A stretch of DNA of 34,245 bases from JAUXFS01 sp050329575 (GCA_050329575.1 JBHJOP010000105.1:1-34245); one strand, 5' to 3'. Numbered from the stretch's first letter, positions 23,057 to 33,251 are shown. A program made the numbers and translations. Notes: a model not told the origin generated them from the sequence alone.

Positions 23057-23986
23057 ATGGACAAGCCGGGAGAGATGGCGGCGTTCGTCCGCGTCGTCGA
23101 GGCGGGCGGATTCTCGGCGGCGGCACGGGCGCTCGGACTGACGCCGTCGGCGATCAGCAAGCTGATCGGGCGCCTCGAGGATCGCCTCGGCGCCCGCTTG
23201 TTGCAGCGGACCACCCGCCGGATCGCCCTCACCCACGAGGGAGTCGCCTTCTACCAGCGCAGCGTCCGCATCCTGCGCCAGATCGAGGAGGCGGAACAGG
23301 CGATCAGCGAACTGCACGTCGCGCCCCGCGGGACGCTGCGGGTCAACGCCGCGGTCGCGTTCGCCACCTATCGCATCGTGCCGCTGCTGCCCGAGTTCCT
23401 GGAACGATATCCGGAGGTCCATCTCGAATTCGCGGTGACCGACCGGGTCGTCGACCTGATCGAGGAGGGGGTCGACGTGGCGGTGCGCATCGGCGCGCGG
23501 ACCGATTCGGCGCTGATCACCCGGTTGCTCGCCGAGGACCACCGGGTGATCTGCGCCGCCCCCGCCTACATCGACCGCCACGGCCGGCCGCGAACGCCCG
23601 CCGACCTCGCCCGCCACAACTGCCTCGCCTGGATCGGCAACCAGGGCGGCCTCAACGACTGGCCGTTCGAGGGCCCCGCCGGCGCGTATGCGGTCACCGT
23701 GTTCGGCAACGCCGAAGTCAACAACGGCGAAGCCCTGTACCAGATGGCGCTGGCGGGGCTCGGGGTGGCGCGGATCGCCGAGTTCCGGGTCGCACCCGAC
23801 ATCGAGGCCGGCCGGCTGGTGCCGCTGCTCGAGGACCACCACCGCGCCGACCCGCTGCCGATCCACGTCGTCTATCCCCATCGCCGTCACCTGCTGCCGA
23901 AGGTCCGTGCCTTCGTCGACTTCCTGATCGCGAAGTTCGCGCAGACACCGCCGTGGCGCGGAGTGGACCGGCGACCACCGCCGTGA
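23057..23986 (+). CDS. LysR-family transcriptional regulator
   Basis: A 309-residue protein of usual family length. The N-terminal winged helix-turn-helix covers residues 1-60 (MAAFVRVVEAGGFSAAARALGLTPSAISKLIGRLEDRLGARLLQRTTR). It is followed by a linker helix and a periplasmic-binding-protein-like effector domain (APRGTLRVNAAVAFATYRIVPLLPEFL, and IGARTDSALITRLL). The CrgA-like subgroup layout fits. It probably binds the dyad just upstream. The divergent neighbour is a 52-residue protein, and the stop is 6 bp from the convergent ParA-type gene. Effector and regulon are unknown. Confidence 0.93.
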   Translation: MDKPGEMAAFVRVVEAGGFSAAARALGLTPSAISKLIGRLEDRLGARLLQRTTRRIALTHEGVAFYQRSVRILRQIEEAEQAISELHVAPRGTLRVNAAVAFATYRIVPLLPEFLERYPEVHLEFAVTDRVVDLIEEGVDVAVRIGARTDSALITRLLAEDHRVICAAPAYIDRHGRPRTPADLARHNCLAWIGNQGGLNDWPFEGPAGAYAVTVFGNAEVNNGEALYQMALAGLGVARIAEFRVAPDIEAGRLVPLLEDHHRADPLPIHVVYPHRRHLLPKVRAFVDFLIAKFAQTPPWRGVDRRPPP

Positions 23987-23992
23987 AGCGCG

Positions 23993-24664
23993 TCAGCCGA
24001 CGGCGGCGCCGTCGATCGCTTCCGCCAGCCGCTGGATCTCTCGGTGGGCGGCGGTCCCGGGAGCGAAATCGCCGACCCACTGGCCATGGTCGAAGGCGTA
24101 GGCGAAGGCGGTGCGCATACCGATCGCGGGCGCGATCGGCTCCTCGAACGTCTCGTAGCGGGCGAGGTCTTGGGCGATGGTGGTGCGCCGGTCGAGCCGG
24201 TTGGGCACGATCAGGCATCCCGGCTTGGCGCTCGCCCGGATCTCACGGGACCTCTTGATCAGGTTGATGAAGTGCGCGGTCGAGTGGAAGTCGATGCCGC
24301 TGGCATTCACCGGGATCAGGATCAGATCCGAGACCGCGGTCACCGCCGCCAGCGAAAACTGCAGCCCGGGCGGCAGGTCGACCACGATCCAGGGGTGCTT
24401 CTCGGCCAGCATCCTGATCTGGGTGATCCACAGCATGCCGGGATAGCGATCGTCCTCGCGCGCCTCCTGAAGCACCCGGTCGACGACCTTGACCGCGAGC
24501 TTGCCGGCGCCCGCCCACCGCAGGGCCGTTCCCTGGCGGTCGGCGTCGACCAGCAGGAACGGAATGCCGTGCCGACGCTGCAACGCGCAGGCGAGATTGA
24601 CGGCGATGGTGCTCTTCCCCGCGCCCCCCTTGTAGTTGCAGACCGAGATGATCGTGGCCGTCAT
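23993..24664 (-). CDS. Orphan ParA/MinD-type ATPase
   Basis: A 223-residue soluble deviant-Walker ATPase. The nucleotide motif KGGAGKST is at residues 12-19 (with the extra signature Lys12 of the ParA family), the Walker A-prime region is LLVDADRQGTALRW, and Walker B is WIVVDLPPG. These proteins move or position DNA, plasmids or protein complexes by dimerising on ATP. There is no ParB partner next to it. It lies 50 bp downstream of a GH19 lytic enzyme gene on the same strand, which may form a unit. The ATG at 24664 lacks a clear ribosome site, so translation may depend on the upstream gene. What it positions is unknown. Confidence 0.9.
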   Translation of the reverse strand: MTATIISVCNYKGGAGKSTIAVNLACALQRRHGIPFLLVDADRQGTALRWAGAGKLAVKVVDRVLQEAREDDRYPGMLWITQIRMLAEKHPWIVVDLPPGLQFSLAAVTAVSDLILIPVNASGIDFHSTAHFINLIKRSREIRASAKPGCLIVPNRLDRRTTIAQDLARYETFEEPIAPAIGMRTAFAYAFDHGQWVGDFAPGTAAHREIQRLAEAIDGAAVG

Positions 24665-24714
24665 GACGCCGGACGGATATTGCGGATGTCGCCTGACACG
24701 GCCCTCCCCGTCCG

Positions 24715-25521
24715 CTAGGCCAGCAGCCCCATGCCGGTCTCGAACGCGTCCGTGAAGCGGTCGAGGCCGTGGCTGCCGCCGTTGACCAGCTTGCGGGCGG
24801 TCGCGAGATCGCCGCCGAAGATCGCGTACTTGGCTCGCGTCCGCTTGTCGGCGATGAACTGGGCGAGAATGCGGGCGGCGAGATCGGGCTCGTTGGCGCG
24901 CTCGGGGGCGTCGAGCAGCGCCACCCCGAGGCGATCGCCGTAGGTGCGATAGTTGTCGCGGCCGGTCAGTTGCACGAATCCGCGGCCCTTGTAGCGTGCC
25001 GCCTCCTCGCGGGTGCGGTTGCCGAGGCGGCCGGCATAGAGGTCGAACCATCTGTTGCGATCGGCGGGGTCGGAGCTGTTGAACCGCGACACCCGCTCGT
25101 CGATCGGCTCGAAGCCCTCGCTTTCGGCGCGCACCGTGGCGAGTCCCATCAGCACCAGGTCGCGATCGTCCAGGCCGGCCTCGGCGAAGGCGCGCAGAAT
25201 CTCGGGCAGATGCTTTTCGATGTTGGCCCGCGGCGTCGCCGCCGGAAACATCCGAACGACCTCGCCGACGCCGAGGCGAGCACACACCGGCACCGTGTCG
25301 CGGGCAGGGTCCGGGCCGTTCATGCCGACGGCGACGCGGGTGTCCGGCCCGGCGGCGCCGGTCACCGGCAGACCGAGATCGGCCTGACACGCCATCAACG
25401 CCCGTTCGGTCTGGCCGCCGAAGTCGCCGTCGATGGGTTTGGCGTCGAACCCGGAACGGCTGAGCAGGGCCTGCAGCCAGGCGACATCGTCGCCCCGGGT
25501 TCCGCGCGCGAGGATGTTCAT
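24715..25521 (-). CDS. Peptidoglycan-binding GH19 lytic enzyme
   Basis: A 268-residue protein with ATG 25521 after GGGAGGCGGG. Residues about 1-70 form a peptidoglycan-binding domain 1 (GDDVAWLQALLSRSGFDAKPIDGDFGGQTERALMACQ). The rest is a GH19 chitinase/lysozyme-like domain: LATVRAESEGFEPIDE with the probable catalytic glutamate, YKGRGFVQLTGRDNYRTYG, and a C-terminal helix ending NGGSHGLDRFTDAFE. No signal peptide is seen, as in phage endolysins, so it could be a domesticated endolysin or be exported by another route. Enzymes of this type cut glycan chains of peptidoglycan. It is divergent from gatB (about 186 bp) and precedes a ParA-type gene. Confidence 0.86.
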   Translation of the reverse strand: MNILARGTRGDDVAWLQALLSRSGFDAKPIDGDFGGQTERALMACQADLGLPVTGAAGPDTRVAVGMNGPDPARDTVPVCARLGVGEVVRMFPAATPRANIEKHLPEILRAFAEAGLDDRDLVLMGLATVRAESEGFEPIDERVSRFNSSDPADRNRWFDLYAGRLGNRTREEAARYKGRGFVQLTGRDNYRTYGDRLGVALLDAPERANEPDLAARILAQFIADKRTRAKYAIFGGDLATARKLVNGGSHGLDRFTDAFETGMGLLA

Positions 25522-25707
25522 CCCGCCTCCCGTCCCTCGCCTGATCCGTCGCGCGACACAGTGAACCAATCACGGCTGGTTGTCATGCCTTTCGGCGGTC
25601 CGTGCGATCGTCGCGGCCACGACGAACGGTTGATCCGAAGCGGCAACCGGACTAATCCATGGCGGCGGGTCGCGACGGGGACCGAGGCGGCGCGGGAACG
25701 GAGATCG

Positions 25708-27165
<1,458 letters not shown>

Positions 27166-27213
27166 TCGGCTTGATCGGCGCGTGACACCCGTTCAGGCAG
27201 GGAAGGAAGAACC

Positions 27214-27465
27214 ATGGACGTGACCGCATTGCTGTTGTTCCTGTTGATCGGCCTCGCCGCCGGCTGGATCGCCGCCGCCCTGGTGCGCGGCGGCGGCCTC
27301 GGCCTCATCGGCAATCTGGTGGTCGGCATGGTCGGGGCGCTGATCGGCGGCCACATCCTGGGGGTGTTCGGCATGACCGCCGGCGGCCTGTTCGGCTCGC
27401 TGTTCACCGCCGTGCTCGGCGCGGTGGTGCTGTTGTTCCTGATCCGGCTGATCAAGCGGGCGTGA
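27214..27465 (+). CDS. GlsB/YeaQ/YmgE-family membrane protein
   Basis: An 83-residue inner-membrane protein with GGAAGGAAG upstream of ATG. It has three hydrophobic helices with Gly-rich loops (LLLFLLIGLAAGWIAAALVRGGG, LIGNLVVGMVGALIGGHILG, FTAVLGAVVLLFLIRLI), the pattern of the transglycosylase-associated (GlsB) family, often stress-induced and of unclear function. It follows gatB by 48 bp and may share its transcript. Its last 14 bases overlap the end of the convergent ABC ATPase gene. Confidence 0.9.
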   Translation: MDVTALLLFLLIGLAAGWIAAALVRGGGLGLIGNLVVGMVGALIGGHILGVFGMTAGGLFGSLFTAVLGAVVLLFLIRLIKRA

Positions 27466-28132
27466 CGCCGGCCCGGTTCCGCGCTTCGGGCGCCGCCGGC
27501 GTCTCGGCGAGGCGAATCACGCGGCCGCCGGCGGCCTCCGCGTCGGCGGCGTCGTGGGTGACCAGGACCGCCGGCAGGCCGGCGGCCCGCAACTGGCCGA
27601 GGACGAGCGCGCGCACTTCGCTCCGCCGGTCGGCATCCAGCTTCGAGAACGGCTCGTCGAGCAGCACCGCCCGCGGCTCCGACAGCAACACCCGAAGCAG
27701 GGCGACCCGCGCCTTCTCGCCGCCCGACAGGGTGGCGACGTCGCGATCGCCGAAGCCGGCGAGGCCCGTCGCCGCCAGCGCCGCGGCGACCCGTTCGCGC
27801 CGCCGTGGCGACCGGGCGGGCAGGGCGAACAGCAGGTTGCCGGCGACCGACAGGTGCGGGAACAGCAGCGCGTCCTGGAACAGGAGGCCGATCCGCCGAC
27901 GCTCGGCGGGACGGTCGGTCACGTCCTCGCCATCGAGAACCACCCGCCCGGTGGCCCGGAAGGCCGGATCGAGAAACCCCGCGATGGCGGCGAGCAGGGT
28001 CGACTTGCCCGACCCCGACGGGCCCATCACGGTCAGAACCTCGCCGCTCCGCACCTCGGCGTCGACGGCGGCCATCAGCGAGCCGTTCAGGGAGACCCGC
28101 ACCGCTTGCAGACGAAGGACGTGGCGCGGCAT
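27452..28132 (-). CDS. ynjD: ABC transporter ATP-binding subunit, YnjD-like
   Basis: A 226-residue ATPase. Walker A GPSGSGKS is at residues 37-44, the Q-loop is in LLFQDALLFPHLS, the signature is LSGGEKARVALLR, Walker B is RAVLLDEPFSKLD, and the switch His is in VTHDAADAEA. It is the last gene of the five-gene unit; its ATG overlaps the permease stop by one base (TGATG), indicating coupled translation. It powers the adjacent YnjC-type permease. The transported compound is unknown for this family, including in E. coli. Confidence 0.92.
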   Translation of the reverse strand: MPRHVLRLQAVRVSLNGSLMAAVDAEVRSGEVLTVMGPSGSGKSTLLAAIAGFLDPAFRATGRVVLDGEDVTDRPAERRRIGLLFQDALLFPHLSVAGNLLFALPARSPRRRERVAAALAATGLAGFGDRDVATLSGGEKARVALLRVLLSEPRAVLLDEPFSKLDADRRSEVRALVLGQLRAAGLPAVLVTHDAADAEAAGGRVIRLAETPAAPEARNRAGVTPA

Positions 28133-29871
28133 CAGTGGCTCTCCCGCATCAGCCGCCGGTGGCGCCAGAGCAGCCGCGGCACCGCCAGCGCGAGGACGAA
28201 CCCGACCGCCGGCAGCAGCGCCTGGACCATCGCCCACACCCCGATGATCCGCCGGTCGGCGCCCGCCGCCAGCGCCACCGCCTCGGTGGTCACGGTCGGG
28301 ATGCGTCCGGCCCCCAGCAGCTGGGTCGGCAGATACTGGCCGACGCTGACCGCGAGGCCCACCGCGGCCGCGGTCAGGCACGGCGCCAGCAGCATCGGCA
28401 GCCGCACCCGCCAGAAGGCGCGAGCGGGGGACGCACCCAGGGTCCGGGCGGTCATGATCCAGCGCGGATCGAGCCGCCGGTAGGGCTCCGACAGCGACAG
28501 ATAGACATATGGCAGCACGAACACGACGTGTCCGAGCGCCACCGGCCACAGCCCCGGTCGGACGCCGGCCGCCTCCGCGGCGATCAGCAGTCCGAACAGG
28601 AACGCGATCTGCGGAACGATCAGCGGCAGATAGAGGACGCGCATCGCCACGCGGCCGGCGCGGCGCCCGCGGCGCACCTCGTTTTCAAGCGCCGCAAGCA
28701 CGATCGCCAGCGACAGACCGGTCGCGATCACCCCGATCAGCACCGTATCGGTGAGCGGCGCGCGCAGGCCCGGCAGCGCCTCCAGCCAGTGGCGCAGCGT
28801 GAACGACCGCGCCAGGACGTCGGGAAACCGCCAGTATCCGGCCACCGAATTGAGGGCGAGGGCGATCAGTCCGACGAAGGCGAGGCCGGCGGCGAGCACC
28901 ATCGCGCCGCCACCGGCGATCGCGAGCGGGCGATCGGCGAGGCCGCGCCCGCCCCCTTCCAGCCACGGCCGGCAGAGGCGGTCGGCCAGCCACTCGAGCG
29001 CCCGCCAGGCGATCAGCGCCATGCCCGTCACCGCCAGTTGCAGCACGGCGCCGGCGGAGGCCATGAACCGCATCGACAGGTCTGGGTCGTTGAGCCAGCG
29101 CAGCACCGCGACGCTCAACGTCGGCGGATTGGTCGGGCCGAGGATGATCGCGACATCGACCGTCGAGCTGGCGAAGGCGATCACCGCATACACCGGCAGC
29201 CGGATGAGGCGATAGAGCCCGGGAGCCACCACTTTCAGCCATGCCGTCACCGGCCGGTAGCCCAGGGAGCGGGCGACGGCCGTCCGCGCCGGTGCTTCGA
29301 GTTGCGGCAGCGCCGCCAGCGCCATCAGCAGCAGGAACGGGATTTCCTTGGCGATCAGTCCGGCCATCATCGCGCCACCCCACGGATCGTTGACGATCAG
29401 CAGATCGGGGGGCCGCTCCCAACCGGTCGCCCACGGCGACAGGAGGCGCGCGATCAGGCCGGACGGGGTGATCAGGAACGCCAGTGCGAAGGCGGCGGCG
29501 GCGTGCGGGATGGAGAGCAGCGGCGACACCAGACGGCGGATCCATCGATAGAGGCGGGTGCCCGTCGATCCCGCCAGGAACAGGAACACCACCGCGAGCG
29601 AGACCGCGGTGGTCAGCAAACCGGACAACAGGCTGACCCGCACCGAATGCCACAGCCCCGGCTGATCGAACAGCGACCGCCAGGGCGCGAGGGTCAGGGC
29701 CTCCCCGCCCAGCGCCGGCAGCCAGCCGAAGGCGGGCAGACCGACCCCGATCAGCCCGGCGACGATCGGGCCGGCGAGCAGACCGACGGCGGCGATGGGG
29801 GACAGCCGGAGCCAGCCGCTCCACCGATCCCCGCTGCGAGGGGTCAACGGCCGGTGTAGCGCTTCGCCCAT
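28132..29871 (-). CDS. ynjC: ABC transporter fused permease, YnjC-like
   Basis: A 579-residue inner-membrane protein made of two fused permease halves, with about 12 helices. Each half has a loop of the EAA type that docks the ATPase: ARSLGYRPVTAWLKVVAPGL in the first and ARTLGASPARAFWRVRLPML in the second. Fused permeases of this length belong to the ThiP/YnjC class, which work with a single binding protein. The ATG at 29871 lies 28 bases inside the binding-protein gene, with GAGCAGGA before it, so the genes are translationally coupled. Confidence 0.92.
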   Translation of the reverse strand: MGEALHRPLTPRSGDRWSGWLRLSPIAAVGLLAGPIVAGLIGVGLPAFGWLPALGGEALTLAPWRSLFDQPGLWHSVRVSLLSGLLTTAVSLAVVFLFLAGSTGTRLYRWIRRLVSPLLSIPHAAAAFALAFLITPSGLIARLLSPWATGWERPPDLLIVNDPWGGAMMAGLIAKEIPFLLLMALAALPQLEAPARTAVARSLGYRPVTAWLKVVAPGLYRLIRLPVYAVIAFASSTVDVAIILGPTNPPTLSVAVLRWLNDPDLSMRFMASAGAVLQLAVTGMALIAWRALEWLADRLCRPWLEGGGRGLADRPLAIAGGGAMVLAAGLAFVGLIALALNSVAGYWRFPDVLARSFTLRHWLEALPGLRAPLTDTVLIGVIATGLSLAIVLAALENEVRRGRRAGRVAMRVLYLPLIVPQIAFLFGLLIAAEAAGVRPGLWPVALGHVVFVLPYVYLSLSEPYRRLDPRWIMTARTLGASPARAFWRVRLPMLLAPCLTAAAVGLAVSVGQYLPTQLLGAGRIPTVTTEAVALAAGADRRIIGVWAMVQALLPAVGFVLALAVPRLLWRHRRLMRESH

Positions 29872-31052
29872 TCCTGCTCCAGGCGTTCCATCCAGCTCGG
29901 ATGCGGCTCGGGGAGCACCGGTCCCAGGTCCTCCGGCCGCAGCGTCGCCACCCCGAGATCGAGGGCGTCGAAGCGCGCCTTGTCCGCCGCCGGCAGCTTG
30001 TCGACGGCGAGCACCGTCAGGCCGCCCCACACTTTCGGATCCTGCTTGCGCGCCTGCGCCTCCGGCGACAGCAGGAAGTCGGCGACGACCATCGCGCCGG
30101 CCTTGTGGGCGGCGTTGAACGGGATGGCGACGAAGCTGACGTTGCCGATGGTGCCGCCGTCGGGCACGTAGGTCCGGACCGTCGCCGGCAGTTCGTTGTT
30201 GGCGATCGCCGACGACGCCTCGGCCGGATTGAACGAGAACGCGATCGAGATCTCGTCGTCGGCCATCAGGCGACGCATCTGGGCGCTGTTGGCGGGAAAC
30301 GCCCGCCCCCGTCGCCAGAGATGCGGATGCAGGGCGTCCAGAAAAGCCCACAGCGGCGCGCTGACGGCGTCGAAGTCCGCCTCGTCGACGGGTCGGTAGA
30401 GGGGCGCCGTATCGTCGGTCAGGTGCAGCAGCGCCTGTTTCAGGAACGTCGAGCCGAGGAAGTTCGGCGGCAGCGGATAGGTGAAGCGCCCGGGATGGGC
30501 CTCCGCCCAGCGGAGCAGGCCGGCAAGGGTGCGCGGCGGTTCGGCGACCTCGGCGGTATCGTGGAAGAACACGATCTGCGCCCGGCCCCACGGCGATTCC
30601 AGGCCGTCGACGGGGACGGTGAAATCCTCGCGGACGCCGGGGTTGTCGTCGGGATCGGTCAGCGCGAAATGGGGCAGCGACTCGGCCCAGGGTCCGAACA
30701 GGAGACCGTTCCGTTTCATCGAGGCGAAGTTCTCGCCGTTGATCCAGATCAGGTCGACCGCCCCGCCCCTGACCGTGCCCGCCGCCTTCTCGGCGACGAC
30801 GCGGGACACCGCTTCCGCCGTGTCGGTGAGCTTCACATGCACCACGCGAACGCCGTAGCGGGCCTCCACCTCGCGGCCGACCCAGGCGATGTAGTCATTC
30901 GTCCGCTGCTCTCCGGCCCAGGCGTTCCAGTAGACCGTCTGCCCTCGCGCCTCGGAGAGGACCCGGTCCCAATCACCGGGATCGGGGTCGGCGGCCCGTC
31001 CTCCGCCCGCGGCCAGCGCCATCAGCAACGCCGCGACGAGCATCTTTACCAT
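29844..31052 (-). CDS. ynjB: ABC transporter substrate-binding protein, YnjB-like
   Basis: A 402-residue periplasmic protein; ATG 31052 follows GAGGAGGG. The signal peptide is MVKMLVAALLMALAAGGGRA. The body is a two-lobe binding protein: TVYWNAWAGEQRTNDYIAWV, VDLIWINGENFASMKRNGLLFGPW, GLESPWGRAQIVFFHDTA, AFSFNPAEASSAIANNELP, and FLLSPEAQARKQDP. This order of blocks matches the YnjB group, whose ligand is not established. It sits between the kinase gene (34 bp upstream) and the permease gene. Solute capture for the downstream transporter is the expected role. Confidence 0.92.
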   Translation of the reverse strand: MVKMLVAALLMALAAGGGRAADPDPGDWDRVLSEARGQTVYWNAWAGEQRTNDYIAWVGREVEARYGVRVVHVKLTDTAEAVSRVVAEKAAGTVRGGAVDLIWINGENFASMKRNGLLFGPWAESLPHFALTDPDDNPGVREDFTVPVDGLESPWGRAQIVFFHDTAEVAEPPRTLAGLLRWAEAHPGRFTYPLPPNFLGSTFLKQALLHLTDDTAPLYRPVDEADFDAVSAPLWAFLDALHPHLWRRGRAFPANSAQMRRLMADDEISIAFSFNPAEASSAIANNELPATVRTYVPDGGTIGNVSFVAIPFNAAHKAGAMVVADFLLSPEAQARKQDPKVWGGLTVLAVDKLPAADKARFDALDLGVATLRPEDLGPVLPEPHPSWMERLEQEWAKRYTGR

Positions 31053-31086
31053 CCGTTGCCCTCCTCGATTGCCATCCGCTGCTCGG

Positions 31087-32157
31087 CTACGATCGCGCGT
31101 CGATGCGTCGGGCGAGCGCGCTCAACTCGCTGCGGACCGCAGCGACGATCGGCGGCGACAGGTAACAATCGACCCGATCGCGGACGTGGCCGATCAGATC
31201 GCGCTCGCTGCGCTCCTCGGACCAGTCCTCGCCGCCGGCCGCGACGGATACCGGGCGGCGCGACAGCACCCGCCATTTCGCGCACCACGACACCGACCAC
31301 AACCACATCGCGCGGCGCAACTCGACGATCCAGGCGACCAGCGGCGCGGCGGTGGCGCCGAGGCTCTCGGCCCACGCGCCACAGAACCCGGCGACCTCGT
31401 CGACCGTCAGCGCGGCCGACGTGGCGACATCCCAGGTCGTCGACGTGTAGAGGGTCGCGTGGGCGAGATCGAGCGGCGGATAGCTGTAGCGGGCCTTCTC
31501 GAGATCGACCAGCACCGCCCGGCCGTCGGGGCGGACGACGAAGTTCCCCGGATGGGCGTCGAACGAGATCAGGGCTCGCGGCGGCCGCCGCGGTCGTTGC
31601 ACCGCCCGCCGGAAGGCTGCGAGTTCGGCGTCGATGGCGCCGGCGACCTCGGGCGCCACCCCCGCCGCGGGGACGTAGCGCGCCTGACGGCCGACTTCGG
31701 CGAGCAGATCGGCGAGCGGATCGGCCGCGTCCAGGAGCGGGGCTCTCGCTTCCGCCGGCGGAAGGGGCAAGGCGTGAACGCGCGCCAACGCTTCGGCGAT
31801 CGCCGGCAGATCGTCGGGCAGCACCGGCGGCCGGCCTTCGATGTCCTCGACGAGCAGTGCGCCGCGCGGCAGCCATGCGGACGGCGGCAGTACGCCGATC
31901 AGTCCGGGCGCACGGCCACTCGGCGATGCGCGCTCGAAGCAGGCGGCCTGGTAGGCGAGGTTGGCCGCCGCCGTGAGGTCCATCTGGCTCTGCTTGGGGA
32001 TCCGGGCGATCACGCCGGTGTCGACCAGCCGGACGTGATCGTGGGCGAGGCCGGTGTCCGGCAGCATCGCCGCCGCCGCGTCGGCGAAAGGGCTGCCGGC
32101 GTCGCGCAGCGCCTCGCGAAGCCGCGCCTCGAGGGTCGGGCGCGAGCGGGCGGACAT
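31087..32157 (-). CDS. APH/choline-kinase-like phosphotransferase
   Basis: A 356-residue cytoplasmic protein, started at ATG 32157 five bases after the radical SAM stop. The protein-kinase-like fold is evident: an N-lobe with GVIARIPKQSQMDLTAAANLAYQA, a hinge ALLVEDIEG, then the catalytic loop SFDAHPGN (Asp200, Asn205) and the metal-binding Asp218 in VLVDLEKARYSYPPLDLA. In most relatives the loop begins with His (HGDLHPGN); here it is Ser. The family includes choline, ethanolamine, thiamine and aminoglycoside kinases. Here it is placed directly between a radical SAM gene and an uptake transporter, so phosphorylation and trapping of the imported substrate is a reasonable inference. A resistance role is unlikely given this context. 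Confidence 0.83.
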   Translation of the reverse strand: MSARSRPTLEARLREALRDAGSPFADAAAAMLPDTGLAHDHVRLVDTGVIARIPKQSQMDLTAAANLAYQAACFERASPSGRAPGLIGVLPPSAWLPRGALLVEDIEGRPPVLPDDLPAIAEALARVHALPLPPAEARAPLLDAADPLADLLAEVGRQARYVPAAGVAPEVAGAIDAELAAFRRAVQRPRRPPRALISFDAHPGNFVVRPDGRAVLVDLEKARYSYPPLDLAHATLYTSTTWDVATSAALTVDEVAGFCGAWAESLGATAAPLVAWIVELRRAMWLWSVSWCAKWRVLSRRPVSVAAGGEDWSEERSERDLIGHVRDRVDCYLSPPIVAAVRSELSALARRIDARS

Positions 32158-32162
32158 CGCCG

Positions 32163-33251
32163 TCACGACGGCAGGGCGGTCGGCGCGCCCCGGCGCGACC
32201 GCGCCTCGAGGCGCTGCGCCCGCAGGGCCTCGACCAGCGGCGCCATCACCTCGGCGTGGAACCGGTCGCAGCCGATGCAGAGGTTGGCATAGGGTGTTCC
32301 GTTCGGCATCCGGGTGTGACAGGCGGCGTGGAACCGCGCGACATCCCAGCCGTGGCCGACGCCCATCGTGTCCGGTGCGCCGGCGTTGATCGCCTCGTAG
32401 ACGGGATGGCCGGCGAGGCTGTCGAGGATCTCGATCAGCGGTTCCTCGCACAGGTTGCCGATCGGCAGCCTCGTCTTCATGCAGCACGGATAGACGTCAC
32501 CGGTCGGCTCCACCGAAACCTCGGATCCGGCGTGGCGATGGTCGAGGAACCCCAAGCCGCCGGACCACGCGTTGCAGAAGTTGTCGTCCATGGTCGCCTT
32601 CGAGAGGCCGTTGGCCCAGGCCCGCCCCCTTGGCCAGATCCTGCCGATCCAGGCATCCTCGGTGGCCCCGAAGAAGCTGTAGACCGGTCCCTGCTCGTCG
32701 GTCCAGACGCGGACGTCGGCCTGCAGGCCGGACCGGCGCATGCCGGCGGCCTCGAACATGTCGACCAGACGCCGCCGCAGCGGGTCCCGCTTGTCACCCT
32801 CCATGCCGACATGGAAGTCGTCCATGCCGGCGACCGAGACCATCCAGACGCCGCGGGCCAGCAGCGCGTCGACGATGCCGGGCGTCACCAGGTCGCCGGT
32901 GGTCTGCACCACCACCTTGACGCCTCCGGACGCCTTGTAGCGGTCGCGCAGCGCCTCCAGGCAGGGGTAGAGGACCCGCTCGCGCACCGGTTCCGTCAGC
33001 ACCTCACCGCCGGAGAGCACGATCCGGCCGACCTTTCGCTTCAGCCCCGAGGGATCGCCGGGGTCGGCCTCGTCGCGATCGAGGAACGTCATCTCGGCGG
33101 GAAAGTTGGCGACGATCCGCGGCATCGCCCGCTCCGCCTCGCCGACCACCGCCTCCAGGGCCTTGCGCACGTAGGGCCGGAACCGCTCTTCGTAGCAGTG
33201 GGCGCACTTGCGGTGGCAGTGCCAGCAGAGAACGTAGTAGATCGACTCCAT
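32163..33251 (-). CDS. Radical SAM enzyme with SPASM-like C-terminal cysteines
   Basis: A 362-residue enzyme; ATG 33251 follows AAAGGG. The cluster motif is C12-x3-C16-x2-C19 (YYVLCWHCHRKCAHCYE), with an extra Cys9 just before it. SAM-binding blocks include RIVLSGGEVLTEPVRERVLYP and VVVQTTGDLVTPGIVDALL. The C-terminal part shows a SPASM-like turn, GDVYPCCMKTRLPIGNL, and further cysteines (FHAACHTR and LCIGCDRFHAEVM), so one or two auxiliary Fe-S clusters are likely. SPASM-type enzymes mostly modify peptides but also act on small molecules; there is no precursor peptide gene visible. It heads a unit with a kinase and an ABC transporter. Confidence 0.9.
   Translation of the reverse strand: MESIYYVLCWHCHRKCAHCYEERFRPYVRKALEAVVGEAERAMPRIVANFPAEMTFLDRDEADPGDPSGLKRKVGRIVLSGGEVLTEPVRERVLYPCLEALRDRYKASGGVKVVVQTTGDLVTPGIVDALLARGVWMVSVAGMDDFHVGMEGDKRDPLRRRLVDMFEAAGMRRSGLQADVRVWTDEQGPVYSFFGATEDAWIGRIWPRGRAWANGLSKATMDDNFCNAWSGGLGFLDHRHAGSEVSVEPTGDVYPCCMKTRLPIGNLCEEPLIEILDSLAGHPVYEAINAGAPDTMGVGHGWDVARFHAACHTRMPNGTPYANLCIGCDRFHAEVMAPLVEALRAQRLEARSRRGAPTALPS

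Noticed and set aside
24665..25573. N-terminal extension of the ParA-type protein
   Set aside because: The extra residues are an antisense-like shadow in another frame of the GH19 gene; the conserved ParA start MTATIISVCNYKGG is at 24664.
28132..30591. Permease gene extended upstream to about 30.6 kb
   Set aside because: The extra sequence is a shadow of the binding-protein gene; the ATG at 29871 with a ribosome site begins the true membrane protein.
31087..32157. Aminoglycoside resistance gene
   Set aside because: The kinase fold fits many small-molecule kinases, and the operon context with an importer and radical SAM enzyme argues for metabolism.
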